Shown here in pieces: positions 1 to 6,393 of a DNA stretch of 6,471 nucleotides; the first letter of the stretch is position 1; each line of letters opens with the position of its first letter. The notes under the pieces are model-generated. The model was not told where the DNA came from, did not search any database, and was given only the letters and a program-made list of their open reading frames with translations. The DNA is taken from positions 1 through 6,471 of the forward strand of contig JAUWXV010000210.1 in assembly GCA_030616165.1 (NCBI GenBank), written 5' to 3'. The DNA is from a bacterium (GTDB taxonomy: Bacteria; SM23-31; JAUVVT01). Position numbers and translations under genes: made by a program.

Positions 1-200
1 CTCCATGAGCCCTCTCTTCGCATTTCCCAGCCGTCGAGTGTCTTTCCATCAAAGAGAAGCTTCCACCCCTCCTTGATTTCTTGCTCCGTAAGTGTGTTGA
101 TATTAGTAGAAATATTGCCTTTTTGACCATGTGCTTGAAAAATCAAAGTTGAAAAAATAAATATAAATGTAAAGCAATAAAAGATTAGTTTTTTGTTCAT
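1..200 (-). CDS. Secreted DUF1080 (3-keto-disaccharide hydrolase-like) protein, N-terminal part only
   Basis: The ATG is at 200-198 and the frame stays open to the left edge of the window, giving 66 codons plus two bases; the C-terminus is missing. Residues 1-25 form a signal peptide: MNKK, then a long hydrophobic stretch rich in Phe and Ile, then a likely cleavage after Ala-His-Gly. Residues from about 42 read EGWKLLFDGKTLDGWEM, the characteristic start of the DUF1080 fold (Pfam PF06439, annotated as 3-keto-disaccharide hydrolase). Members have a concanavalin-like beta-sandwich, are usually around 200-260 residues and act on sugars outside the cytoplasm. An AGGGA sequence about 9 nt before the ATG could serve as ribosome binding site. 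A gap of over 900 nt and a possible terminator separate it from the symporter gene, so it may have its own promoter. The family call from the opening motif is strong; the enzymatic activity is inferred from the family only. Confidence 0.85.
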   Translation of the reverse strand, partial: MNKKLIFYCFTFIFIFSTLIFQAHGQKGNISTNINTLTEQEIKEGWKLLFDGKTLDGWEMRREGSW

Positions 201-231
201 TTTTTTATTCCCTATGTTATTAGTTAAAAAG

Positions 232-351
232 TTAATTTGTGTTTTTATTTAAATTCATTTTCACCGCAGAGAAATAGAGAATTTCAAAATTATTTAATAT
301 ACGTTTTATAGCATTTTTAAGAACAGGGACATTCAAATTCAATGACAGCAT
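232..351 (-). CDS. Possible small protein (39 residues), unrecognised
   Basis: A minus-strand frame starts at ATG 351-349 and ends at TAA 234-232. It would encode a 39-residue basic peptide beginning MLSLNLNVPVLKN, with no recognisable motif. Its main support is a strong Shine-Dalgarno string, AAAAAGGAGAAA (372-361), identical to the one used by the DUF2911 gene at 6369-6358. The distance from GGAG to the ATG is about 12 nt, longer than ideal; an in-frame TTG one codon earlier would be better spaced. The frame is also open upstream of the start for about a dozen codons, and the composition is that of the surrounding AT-rich DNA. It ends 31 nt before the DUF1080 start, so it could be a leader peptide or simply chance. 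Confidence 0.2.
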   Translation of the reverse strand: MLSLNLNVPVLKNAIKRILNNFEILYFSAVKMNLNKNTN

Positions 352-710
352 CAATAATTTTTTCTCCTTTTTAGTGTTGAGTTCCTTAATTAATATGATT
401 TAAAACATGTGTTGATTTATTTCAATAAGCAATATTATGTCATTCCTAATCCTGTGCTGAACTTGATTCAGTATTGTTTCGGAATCTATTGTTTATTAAT
501 CACCTGAAAATTACAATAGGATAAAAAAAGTTATAAAAAAGAGAATCCAATTTGATACTTTGTAAAAAATTAAAAAAGATAAAATTACAAAAAATGAGGC
601 ACTAAAAAGGTGAAAATAAAAACTGAATTTACAGAAAATAATTTAACAATTTTTAGTCTATATTTCAACATTTTAAATTTTTTTGTTCATCAATTTTTAT
701 AACAATTAAA

Positions 711-731
711 AAATAATTTGAAAAATTATTT
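711..731 (-). terminator. Weak AT-only hairpin with T run, possible operon terminator
   Basis: On the minus strand a perfect 9-bp inverted repeat, AAATAATTT / AAATTATTT with a 3-nt loop, is followed by further T residues so that six T occur in a row. It begins 10 nt after the stop codon (744-742) that closes the decayed gene. Position and T run fit an intrinsic terminator, but the stem has no G-C pairs, so it would be weak, and such repeats can arise by chance in this AT-rich DNA. Confidence 0.35.
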
Positions 732-741
732 CTCAGATTTA

Positions 742-1131
742 TTATTCAGATTCAATAAAATTTTTTATCTCATTAAATATATTTTCTTCTGGAGTAATTG
801 ATAATTTTATATTTTTACCTGAATTTAAAAGCCTGTAAATTTCAGTGGTTCTGCTAAAAGAGGAATAAAGTTCCTCATTTGAAAGGGATCAGAAAGTCTT
901 CAATTTAAATATTTTACACCAAAATCGAAAGAATTAGCAAGGTAGAAAAATTTAATAGTTAGTTCGAATTCAATCTTGCTCCTCTTGTCAGACTCTCTCA
1001 GAACTTTTTCTCTTTTTCAAGGTAACACAATAATATCTAAAGAGAAGAATTGTCAAAATATCATCTCTTAATTTCTTACTGAAATCATTCCAAATTGTTC
1101 TATAAGGAGAGACCTTTCTCCTTTTTATGTT
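742..1131 (-). pseudogene. Probable decayed gene (frameshifted, lacking a start), family not recognised
   Basis: Three minus-strand open stretches follow one another. The first covers 1131-991 (47 codons, including YRTIWNDFSKKLRDD). The second covers 1016-903 in another frame (38 codons, including DKRSKIEFELTIKFFYLANS). The third covers 888-745, back in the first frame (48 codons, including TTEIYRLLNSG and ending FIESE), with a stop at 744-742. Read across two compensating frame changes they give about 125 residues of protein-like sequence with mixed charged, aromatic and hydrophobic residues, unlike the low-complexity translations of 201-741. No frame has a suitable start; the AAAAAGGAGAAA ribosome binding string at 1126-1115 is directly downstream of the symporter stop but no start codon follows at the right distance. 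This fits a gene that once followed the symporter in the operon and lost its 5' part. I do not recognise the family. Chance open frames remain possible. Confidence 0.4.
1104..1123 (-). other. Hairpin just after the symporter stop, pairing a Shine-Dalgarno string
   Basis: A perfect 7-bp inverted repeat, AAGGAGA / TCTCCTT with a 6-nt loop, starts 1 nt after the symporter stop codon. In the minus-strand transcript the 5' arm is itself a Shine-Dalgarno sequence and the 3' arm is its complement. It could be a weak terminator, although the bases after the stem (ATAGAAC) are not a T run, or a structure that hides the ribosome binding site of the decayed gene that follows. The plus-strand reading also lacks a convincing T tract. 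Confidence 0.4.
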
Positions 1132-2822
1132 CTACTATTTTTCGCTGCAAACAGAGGATTCATCAAGTTTGCTAAGATAATGAGAGTTGCACACCCGATC
1201 ACATTATACCATAAATACGGAATCTCTGTAAAAACAAAACATGCGATAACTACCAACTCTGCGATGATTGCTGCGAGAAAGGTAGCATTTCCGCCTATAT
1301 TTTTCAAATAGAATGCTACTAAAAATATACCAAGAATCGTTCCGTAAAAAAGAGAACCAAGGATATTAACGGCTTCGATTAATGATCCGAGACGGTTGAC
1401 GTACAATGCAAAAAAAATGGCATAAGTTCCCCAAAATACTGTAGCCAATTTAGATGCGATGAGATAATGTCGCTCCGAAGCATTTTTCTTAAACATACGT
1501 TTGTAAATATCTACAACAGTTGTTGAGGCTAAAGCGTTTAATTCTGCGGATGTGGAAGACATTGAGGCTGAAAGGATAGCAGCGAGTACAAGACCTATTA
1601 GTCCAATCGGTAAAAAGTTGATAACAAAACTTAAAAATATATAATTAATATCATTTGTATCGGCACCGGGATTTGCTTTTTGAACGAGCTTAGTCGCCTC
1701 CTTTTTAATCTCTAATTCTGAATCACTTGATGATTGAAGATTTTGGATTGCATAATCTAACTCCAGATCGTTATCGGACTTGATGGCGGCTAACATTTCC
1801 CGAATGTGATTTTGCTTTTCCTTATGTACTTGACCATATTCGGTTTCTAATTTTTGATATTCCGTAGTATATATACTATTTTTTATATTCGTCTTTTCAA
1901 CCGAATTAAAGAATAAGGGAGGTGTAACGAACTGATAAAAAACAAACATCATCGCACCGATGAAAAGAATGGTGAATTGCATTGGGATTTTAATAACACC
2001 ATTTGCAAGAAGCCCCATTCGACTTTGGGCTATTGACCTTCCTGCAAGATAACGCTGAACCTGCGATTGGTCCGTACCAAAATAGGATAGAGCAAGGAAT
2101 GTCCCACCAATAATACCTGACCAAAAATTATATGGATCCTTCCAATCAAAAGAGAAAGTAATGGCGTTTAGTTTTCCCATTTTGCCTGCTATGTGTGTTG
2201 CGTCCAAAAATGAAATGTCAGGCGGCAGTAACCGGAAGATCATAAAAAATACAGAGAACATACCCACCGTTATGATGATCATTTGCAGCAGATGCGTTTT
2301 ACTGACCGCATCCGTACCGCCTGAAGCCGTATAAATAATGACCAATCCGCCAATAACGAATATAGTAAGACGAATGTCCCAACCGAGGATTACAGAAATG
2401 ATTAAAGACGGGGCAAATATCGTAAATCCTGCAGCCAATCCACGTTGTATCAAAAAAAGAATACTCCCCAATGCACGGTTTTTTAAATCAAGACGATGCT
2501 CCAGATATTCGTATGCTGTGTAAACATTCAATTTATGAAAAATGGGAACTGCAGTGACAGAAAGAACAATCATGGCAATGGGCAGACCAAGATAAAATTG
2601 CACAAACCTCATACCGTCTACATATGCCTGTCCGGGGGTTGAGAGGAAGGTGATAGCACTGGCTTGAGTAGCCATTATGGAAAGAGTGACGGTGTACCAT
2701 GGCATCGATTTATTCGCCAGAAGGTAGCCCCTGATATCTTTTTTACCACGAGTTTTCCAGACCCCGTAAATGACGACGAAGGCAAGAAACACGGTGAGAA
2801 CAATCCAATCAATTGAGCTCAT
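1125..2822 (-). CDS. Sodium:solute symporter (SSS family) with a large extracytoplasmic insert
   Basis: This 565-residue inner-membrane protein has the SSS hallmarks. Residues 48-70 (SIMATQASAITFLSTPGQAY) match the TM2 motif; 249-263 (GTDQSQVQRYLAGRS) match the family's cytoplasmic loop; 415-440 (AILSASMSSTSAELNALAST, then DIYKR) match the helix carrying the serine residues of the conserved sodium site. About 13 hydrophobic helices can be counted, which gives an outside N-terminus and an inside C-terminus, as is usual for the family. SSS proteins couple sodium entry to uptake of sugars, amino acids, sialic acid or vitamins; the substrate cannot be assigned here. Residues about 305-392 form a hydrophilic, charge-rich, probably helical insert between TM8 and TM9, predicted outside. 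The start gives a good first helix but lacks a Shine-Dalgarno site. It follows the 48-residue membrane protein gene by 24 nt, so it is probably cotranscribed with it and the PIG-L gene. Confidence 0.95.
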   Translation of the reverse strand: MSSIDWIVLTVFLAFVVIYGVWKTRGKKDIRGYLLANKSMPWYTVTLSIMATQASAITFLSTPGQAYVDGMRFVQFYLGLPIAMIVLSVTAVPIFHKLNVYTAYEYLEHRLDLKNRALGSILFLIQRGLAAGFTIFAPSLIISVILGWDIRLTIFVIGGLVIIYTASGGTDAVSKTHLLQMIIITVGMFSVFFMIFRLLPPDISFLDATHIAGKMGKLNAITFSFDWKDPYNFWSGIIGGTFLALSYFGTDQSQVQRYLAGRSIAQSRMGLLANGVIKIPMQFTILFIGAMMFVFYQFVTPPLFFNSVEKTNIKNSIYTTEYQKLETEYGQVHKEKQNHIREMLAAIKSDNDLELDYAIQNLQSSSDSELEIKKEATKLVQKANPGADTNDINYIFLSFVINFLPIGLIGLVLAAILSASMSSTSAELNALASTTVVDIYKRMFKKNASERHYLIASKLATVFWGTYAIFFALYVNRLGSLIEAVNILGSLFYGTILGIFLVAFYLKNIGGNATFLAAIIAELVVIACFVFTEIPYLWYNVIGCATLIILANLMNPLFAAKNSRT

Positions 2823-2846
2823 TTAGAAAACCGAACAAAATCATAT

Positions 2847-2993
2847 TTAACTAAAAATCTTTTTGAATAGATAAAAGAGAATGACAAGAAATACTAAATT
2901 AATGAAAACTAACGCATACAACCGATTCCATGAGGAAAAAATGGGCGGTTGCTCTTCCTGCTTATCTGGTTGCTCTATTTGATTATTTTCCAT
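2847..2993 (-). CDS. Small single-pass membrane protein (48 residues), possible symporter partner
   Basis: ATG at 2993-2991 opens a 48-codon frame ending with TAA at 2849-2847. Residues 1-17 are hydrophilic and rich in Glu, Gln and Pro (MENNQIEQPDKQEEQPP). Residues 18-24 read IFSSWNR, and residues 25-43 form one transmembrane helix (LYALVFINLVFLVILFYLF), followed by a short basic tail KKIFS; positive charges at the end suggest an inside C-terminus. The gene overlaps the last 11 nt of the PIG-L gene in another frame, and AGGA lies 7 nt before its ATG, so translational coupling is likely. It sits 24 nt before the symporter. Several SSS transporters have small membrane protein genes beside them (for example the DUF485 protein beside ActP, YhdT beside PanF, and DUF4212 small subunits); this one is shorter and has one helix, so a partner role is inference from position only. 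Gene reality is well supported by overlap, ribosome site and clean protein composition. Confidence 0.8.
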   Translation of the reverse strand: MENNQIEQPDKQEEQPPIFSSWNRLYALVFINLVFLVILFYLFKKIFS

Positions 2994-5475
2994 CGTATTT
3001 TCCTGCCGAAATCAAGTTAACAAAAAACCGATACGCACCTGGGACGCCTGCCGGCAGTTGACGGAACCAGGCATATGCCGTGTAAATGAAAACACCTTTT
3101 CCATATCGTGCGAATAACATACCACCTTCCCTATCCGGTTCATTCGGGTCGTGACTTGATAGAATAGTCTCATATTTTTCGTCCCATTGAGTGAGGAAAT
3201 ACAACCCTCTCTCCTGTACCCATCCTTCAAAATCTCTTTGGGTAATTCTGTTTGGAAAATTCAAAAGTTGATGCTCAGGGTCTATAAATGAAATAGGAGC
3301 GGTTTCGTCACTCACTCGGTCCTGTCTGCTAATTGTAAAAGGATAGGGACCTATTTCCCTTGATAGTGAAGCGGATGGTCTAGTGTATTGAACAATTAAC
3401 GTTCCGCCATTTTCAACATATTCCAGAATCTTAGGTTGTGTATATATTAATTGCTCCCGTGTATTATAGGCACGAATTCCGGTAATGATGGCATCGAATT
3501 GTGAAAAGTCAACATTTCCCAACATTTCATCATCGAGTAAGACGACATCATATCCAAGATTACGTAAACCATCAGGGATTTCATCTCCAGACCCCATTAT
3601 GTAACCTAATTTACTGCCTAATTTTTCAATATCTAACTTAACCACTTTAACCTGGCTTAACGGGAAGTACACCTGTCTGTCGATGTGTGGATATGAAATC
3701 TCAACAAAATCTCTGTCAAATTTTTTTCCGTTAATTTCGGCTTCAGCCACTAATACCGCTTCATCAAAATCCTTTGGGGGTATTACTTCAAATATGAATT
3801 GTTTTTCTTCATATTTGTTTTCAAATGAAAACGGAATTCTCTCTGGTTTCATTTTCCAGTTGTCAGGTCCCTTAAGTCGAATCTCGCCTGCAGCATTCTC
3901 GGAGTTACTCATTAAATTGACTTTTATCTCCTTCGAATTATCATCCGGGAAAATACATACTTTTTCTTCTAAATTGAGCGTTACATTTGGCCTGACTTCA
4001 AATGGACTGTAAAGTTCACCTTCAACTCTATCCCTCCATCGGAATGATAAAGGTACGGAGTACTCTAAAATATTTCCATCGATGCTTAAAGTAATGTTCA
4101 CTGAAAATGAAGGAGGATTTTCTGCCAATCCAATCAGAGTTTGTTCAGATATTGAAAATGCGCCCAACGAAGGTTCTTCCTTTAGCCAGTATGGCTGTGA
4201 AATCGGATAATCTTCCGGGATGCGAAATGTTTTATCAATGGTTACTGCTTCGTTGTTTTTTAATGATATATCTAAATCGGAATCCGAAATAATTCCTGAA
4301 TAATCTATTTTTTCAATCTGAAAGGGATAATCTGCTCGATTTACTAATGTTATCCGTATGCGAATCTCATCTCCCGGGGCGGCTGAATTGTCGTTAGAAA
4401 TTGCCTCCATCCAGAGTCCTGCACACGACTGGATGACATGAAACAATTCCTGTTGTTTAATTTCAACCCAGTAACTCTTGTCTAACTTATTGAGTTCGCT
4501 GTTAACTGCAAGCAGTTGAGGAATTGATTTTGATGGCTCTTGAGGGTCAAAAGAATTAATAATATTGCTCAAAATTCTTCCAACTTCCCGCCCACCGGGA
4601 ACCCTGTCCCAGGTAGTGTCAATACCGTCAAAAATATCAACCTTTGCGGATTCACCATCTAAAACATTATAGTAATCGTTTCGAGTTCCCCATCGAACTG
4701 AAAAAAATCCAAGCCCCTGAGTTTTGTGCATCGCACGGCTTTCTGCGGCAATTTCTGTGTAAGATTTACTTAATAGTGGATTATATTCTCCGACATTGAC
4801 CATAACTGTATTTTCAATTCCTTGTTGACCAGAACGACGAAAACTATTCCCAAATATTCTCTTTGCCTGCCATGGTTGAACGTACTGTAACTGCTCAGGA
4901 TATTTGTTCGGGTCTCCAGCGGCTTTAAATGCTTCTGGTGCAAGCAGGGTCGCCGCAGTATGGTGGCCATGTCCACCGCTGTTACGAGATATGATAATAT
5001 CTGGACGAAACTTTCGAATCACCCACACTATATCCGAAAGAATTTTTTCCCTCCCCCAAAATTTAAATGTCTCCTCCGGGATTTTTGAGTAACCAAAATC
5101 AATTGCACGCGTAAAAAACTGCTCTGCTTTATCGGATTTACGACCTTCTAAGAGTTCCTGAGTACGAATGATGCCAATTTCAACTCCTTTTTCTGAGCCT
5201 AACAGGTTTTGTCCACCATCACCGCGGGTGAGTGTGAGGTTTGCAGTTCTGTATTTTTTCCCTTTGGAAAAATAAACCAAAGCCTCTGTGTTCTCATCAT
5301 CCGGGTGAGCAGCAATATAAAGAACGCTACCAAGGACATTTAACTTTTGGAGAGCAATCTGTAACTCCCCGGAATTGAGAATTTCAACCGGTTGCGCCTT
5401 CGTATTAACATTGAAAAGTAATGTTAATACAAAAATGATTACAATATACTTTTTGAAATACTCTTTTAAATTCAT
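2983..5475 (-). CDS. Secreted PIG-L/LmbE-family deacetylase-like protein with C-terminal amidotransferase-like domain
   Basis: This 830-residue protein begins with a signal peptide (hydrophobic residues 10-23, likely cleavage after Thr-Lys-Ala27), so it acts outside the cytoplasm. Residues 50-270 form a PIG-L/LmbE domain: AAHPDDEN at 55-62 supplies zinc ligands His57 and Asp60 and the probable base Asp59; TRGDGGQN lies at 83-90; GGHGHHTAA at 167-175 supplies the third ligand, probably His172; and SRAMHKTQG at 246-254 is a further family motif. These proteins are zinc-dependent deacetylases of N-acetylated sugars. Residues about 360-600 look like two beta-sandwich modules, the second resembling NEW3-type domains. 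Residues about 620-825 resemble a ThuA/class I amidotransferase-like fold (DAIITGIRAYN, ENGGTLIVQY), with no obvious catalytic Cys, so it may bind ligand or be structural. The start fits the signal peptide; no Shine-Dalgarno site precedes it. It probably leads the operon with the small membrane protein and the symporter. The substrate is unknown. Confidence 0.93.
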   Translation of the reverse strand: MNLKEYFKKYIVIIFVLTLLFNVNTKAQPVEILNSGELQIALQKLNVLGSVLYIAAHPDDENTEALVYFSKGKKYRTANLTLTRGDGGQNLLGSEKGVEIGIIRTQELLEGRKSDKAEQFFTRAIDFGYSKIPEETFKFWGREKILSDIVWVIRKFRPDIIISRNSGGHGHHTAATLLAPEAFKAAGDPNKYPEQLQYVQPWQAKRIFGNSFRRSGQQGIENTVMVNVGEYNPLLSKSYTEIAAESRAMHKTQGLGFFSVRWGTRNDYYNVLDGESAKVDIFDGIDTTWDRVPGGREVGRILSNIINSFDPQEPSKSIPQLLAVNSELNKLDKSYWVEIKQQELFHVIQSCAGLWMEAISNDNSAAPGDEIRIRITLVNRADYPFQIEKIDYSGIISDSDLDISLKNNEAVTIDKTFRIPEDYPISQPYWLKEEPSLGAFSISEQTLIGLAENPPSFSVNITLSIDGNILEYSVPLSFRWRDRVEGELYSPFEVRPNVTLNLEEKVCIFPDDNSKEIKVNLMSNSENAAGEIRLKGPDNWKMKPERIPFSFENKYEEKQFIFEVIPPKDFDEAVLVAEAEINGKKFDRDFVEISYPHIDRQVYFPLSQVKVVKLDIEKLGSKLGYIMGSGDEIPDGLRNLGYDVVLLDDEMLGNVDFSQFDAIITGIRAYNTREQLIYTQPKILEYVENGGTLIVQYTRPSASLSREIGPYPFTISRQDRVSDETAPISFIDPEHQLLNFPNRITQRDFEGWVQERGLYFLTQWDEKYETILSSHDPNEPDREGGMLFARYGKGVFIYTAYAWFRQLPAGVPGAYRFFVNLISAGKYDGK

Positions 5476-5507
5476 TTTAAATCCATAGTTTTAAGTGTGA
5501 TTAAATA

Positions 5508-5537
5508 GAACATAGATTTAAACAAAAAGATTCCAAA
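5508..5537 (-). promoter_or_regulatory. Candidate Bacteroidota-type promoter of the PIG-L operon
   Basis: On the minus strand TTTG (5537-5534) is followed after exactly 19 nt by TATGTTC (5514-5508), close to the Bacteroidota primary sigma consensus TTTG / TAnnTTTG. Transcription would begin near 5502, leaving a leader of about 27 nt before the PIG-L ATG. The spacing and position are good, but such motifs are short and the region is AT-rich. The site lies between the DUF2911 and PIG-L genes and would make the PIG-L operon independent of DUF2911. Confidence 0.35.
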
Positions 5538-5610
5538 CGGATGAAAATAAAATACTAAATAACATTGACAAAAACAACACCATTTGGCAGTCTTTTTGTA
5601 TTTCGGAATT

Positions 5611-5760
5611 TTATATCAAATAATTTTTCACAAAGCTTCCAATGTCTGTTCCAAAAATCTTTTTAAACCTCGACAATACACGCATACGCAGAACAGAGCC
5701 ATACTGATGGCGATTGTTCGTCGAAGAGCGAACGATTGAAGGTATCTCTTTAACTGATAT
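5611..5760 (-). other. Unexplained open frame after the DUF2911 stop
   Basis: Directly behind the tandem TAA TAA that ends the DUF2911 gene, the same frame stays open for 49 codons to TAA 5613-5611. The translation has a protein-like composition (for example RSSTNNRHQYGSVLR and SRFKKIFGTDIGSFVKNYL), but the only ATG is at 5685-5683, leaving 24 residues, and it has no ribosome binding site. A second minus-strand frame is open over much of the same DNA. The part from 5665 to 5760 is richer in G and C than the spacer around it and contains a hairpin (5711-5738). It may be the remnant of a gene tail, part of an intergenic repeat family, or a structured RNA. I do not recognise it. Confidence 0.25.
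5711..5738 (+). repeat. 10-bp inverted repeat (hairpin) in the DUF2911-PIG-L spacer
   Basis: CGATTGTTCG and CGAACGATTG flank an 8-nt loop (TCGAAGAG). As plus-strand RNA all ten positions pair, two of them as G-U; as minus-strand RNA the same two become A-C mismatches, so the fold is better on the plus strand, opposite to the genes. On the minus strand it lies 26 nt beyond the DUF2911 stop but has no T run after it, so it is a poor intrinsic terminator for that gene. Its other arm context is GC-richer than the neighbouring spacer, which would fit a dispersed repeat unit. Confidence 0.4.
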
Positions 5761-5763
5761 TTA

Positions 5764-6354
5764 TTATTGTGCTAACTCGATTTTGATAGGGACTTTCAGT
5801 TCCTCCCAGTGAAGGTATGCTGTTGCCGAAGTGCCTCCCACGGCCAGATCAAATCCGTAAATTAACCATTCTTGATGAGGGGCTTTTACTGGTGTCACTG
5901 TCACTCGAAGTGCGTCTTCTTCCTGGTTGTAAGAGAAGCTTCCCCACGAAGAGTTGTTATTGCTGAATATAATGGTCCAATCTTTCTTTGATGGAAGCAT
6001 GTGAATGCCATACTTGCCGGCAGGCAATTTTTGTCCTTCTATCAGGAGATCCTTGTTGAATTCGATAGTGGTGTTTTCGTTTGCTCCTGCTCGCCAGGGG
6101 AATGGTTTCTCCTTTGAGTATTTATTACCGGGAGCCATTCCGTAGGGAACGAGTCCACCCCATATTACTCTTCCCTTAACACCGGGCCTGCAAAACGTGA
6201 TGGTGATATCTGTGTCAGTTCCCAGTCTTTGGGTCACGTTGGCGTTCAAGCTTGGTCGGGGTCCTCTTTGCCTCCGGGCTAATGTTGTTGATGGTAAGCC
6301 TATTAGATAAGAACAGATAATAATAAGGCTGATAATAATGTTTAGGCGTTTCAT
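5764..6354 (-). CDS. Secreted DUF2911-family protein
   Basis: This 196-residue protein has a signal peptide (MKR, hydrophobic residues 5-20, likely cleavage after Thr-Leu-Ala26) and a DUF2911 domain (Pfam PF11138) over about residues 34-195. Family motifs seen are the ITFCRPGVKGRVIWGGLVPYG segment (52-72), RAGANENTTIEF (88-99), LPAGKYGIHMLP (110-121), WTIIFSN...SSWGSF (126-140), EEDALRVTV (145-153), and ATAYLHWEELKVPIKIE (177-193). The family has no established function; it is a beta-rich, exported protein common in Bacteroidota and relatives. Between VPYG and WRAGANE there is an extra Gly/Lys/Pro-rich piece (about 73-87) where typical members have only a few residues. The start is fixed by AAAAAGGAGAAA, with GGAG 7 nt before the ATG. 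It ends in tandem TAA codons. A 288-nt spacer with its own candidate promoter lies before the PIG-L gene, so a shared operon is uncertain. Confidence 0.92.
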   Translation of the reverse strand: MKRLNIIISLIIICSYLIGLPSTTLARRQRGPRPSLNANVTQRLGTDTDITITFCRPGVKGRVIWGGLVPYGMAPGNKYSKEKPFPWRAGANENTTIEFNKDLLIEGQKLPAGKYGIHMLPSKKDWTIIFSNNNSSWGSFSYNQEEDALRVTVTPVKAPHQEWLIYGFDLAVGGTSATAYLHWEELKVPIKIELAQ

Positions 6355-6357
6355 TTT

Positions 6358-6369
6358 TTTCTCCTTTTT
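6358..6369 (-). promoter_or_regulatory. Strong Shine-Dalgarno site of the DUF2911 gene
   Basis: AAAAAGGAGAAA stands immediately upstream of the ATG at 6354, with GGAG at the usual spacing. The same 12-mer occurs on the minus strand at 361-372 and 1115-1126. By contrast the PIG-L and symporter starts have no such sequence. Confidence 0.75.
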
Positions 6370-6393
6370 GTTTTCATTCCAAAAGCCTTCTGT

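Larger units (their letters stand above)
201..741. other. AT-rich stretch without a clear gene
   Basis: This stretch is dominated by A and T runs and is broken by stops in all frames apart from one 39-codon frame listed separately. It must contain the promoter of the DUF1080 gene. One weak candidate is an extended -10-like TGCTATAAA on the minus strand (313-305), which would give a leader of about 100 nt; its -35 partner is poor. An ATGAACAAAAAA string on the minus strand near 690 repeats the opening of the DUF1080 gene but reaches a stop after five codons. I see no tRNA, no tandem repeat and no insertion sequence end here. Confidence 0.5.

Noticed and set aside
201-741. CRISPR array, tRNA or mobile element in the AT-rich spacer
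   Set aside because: No regularly spaced repeats, no cloverleaf-like arms, and no terminal inverted repeats or transposase fragment could be found by eye; repetition here is only A and T runs.
2338-2523. Plus-strand 61-codon frame inside the symporter gene
   Set aside because: It lies wholly within the well-supported symporter gene on the opposite strand and has no family motif; it is a shadow frame.
3683-4012. Plus-strand 109-codon frame inside the PIG-L gene
   Set aside because: Ser/Phe-rich antisense translation of the beta-sandwich region, with no recognisable domain; the minus-strand gene explains the DNA.
4770-5092. Short frames on both strands over the PIG-L catalytic region
   Set aside because: They overlap conserved zinc-site motifs of the PIG-L domain in other frames and have no independent support.
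5642-5707. Plus-strand ATG frame of about 21 codons in the DUF2911-PIG-L spacer
   Set aside because: No ribosome binding site, very short, and the block is equally open in two minus-strand frames.
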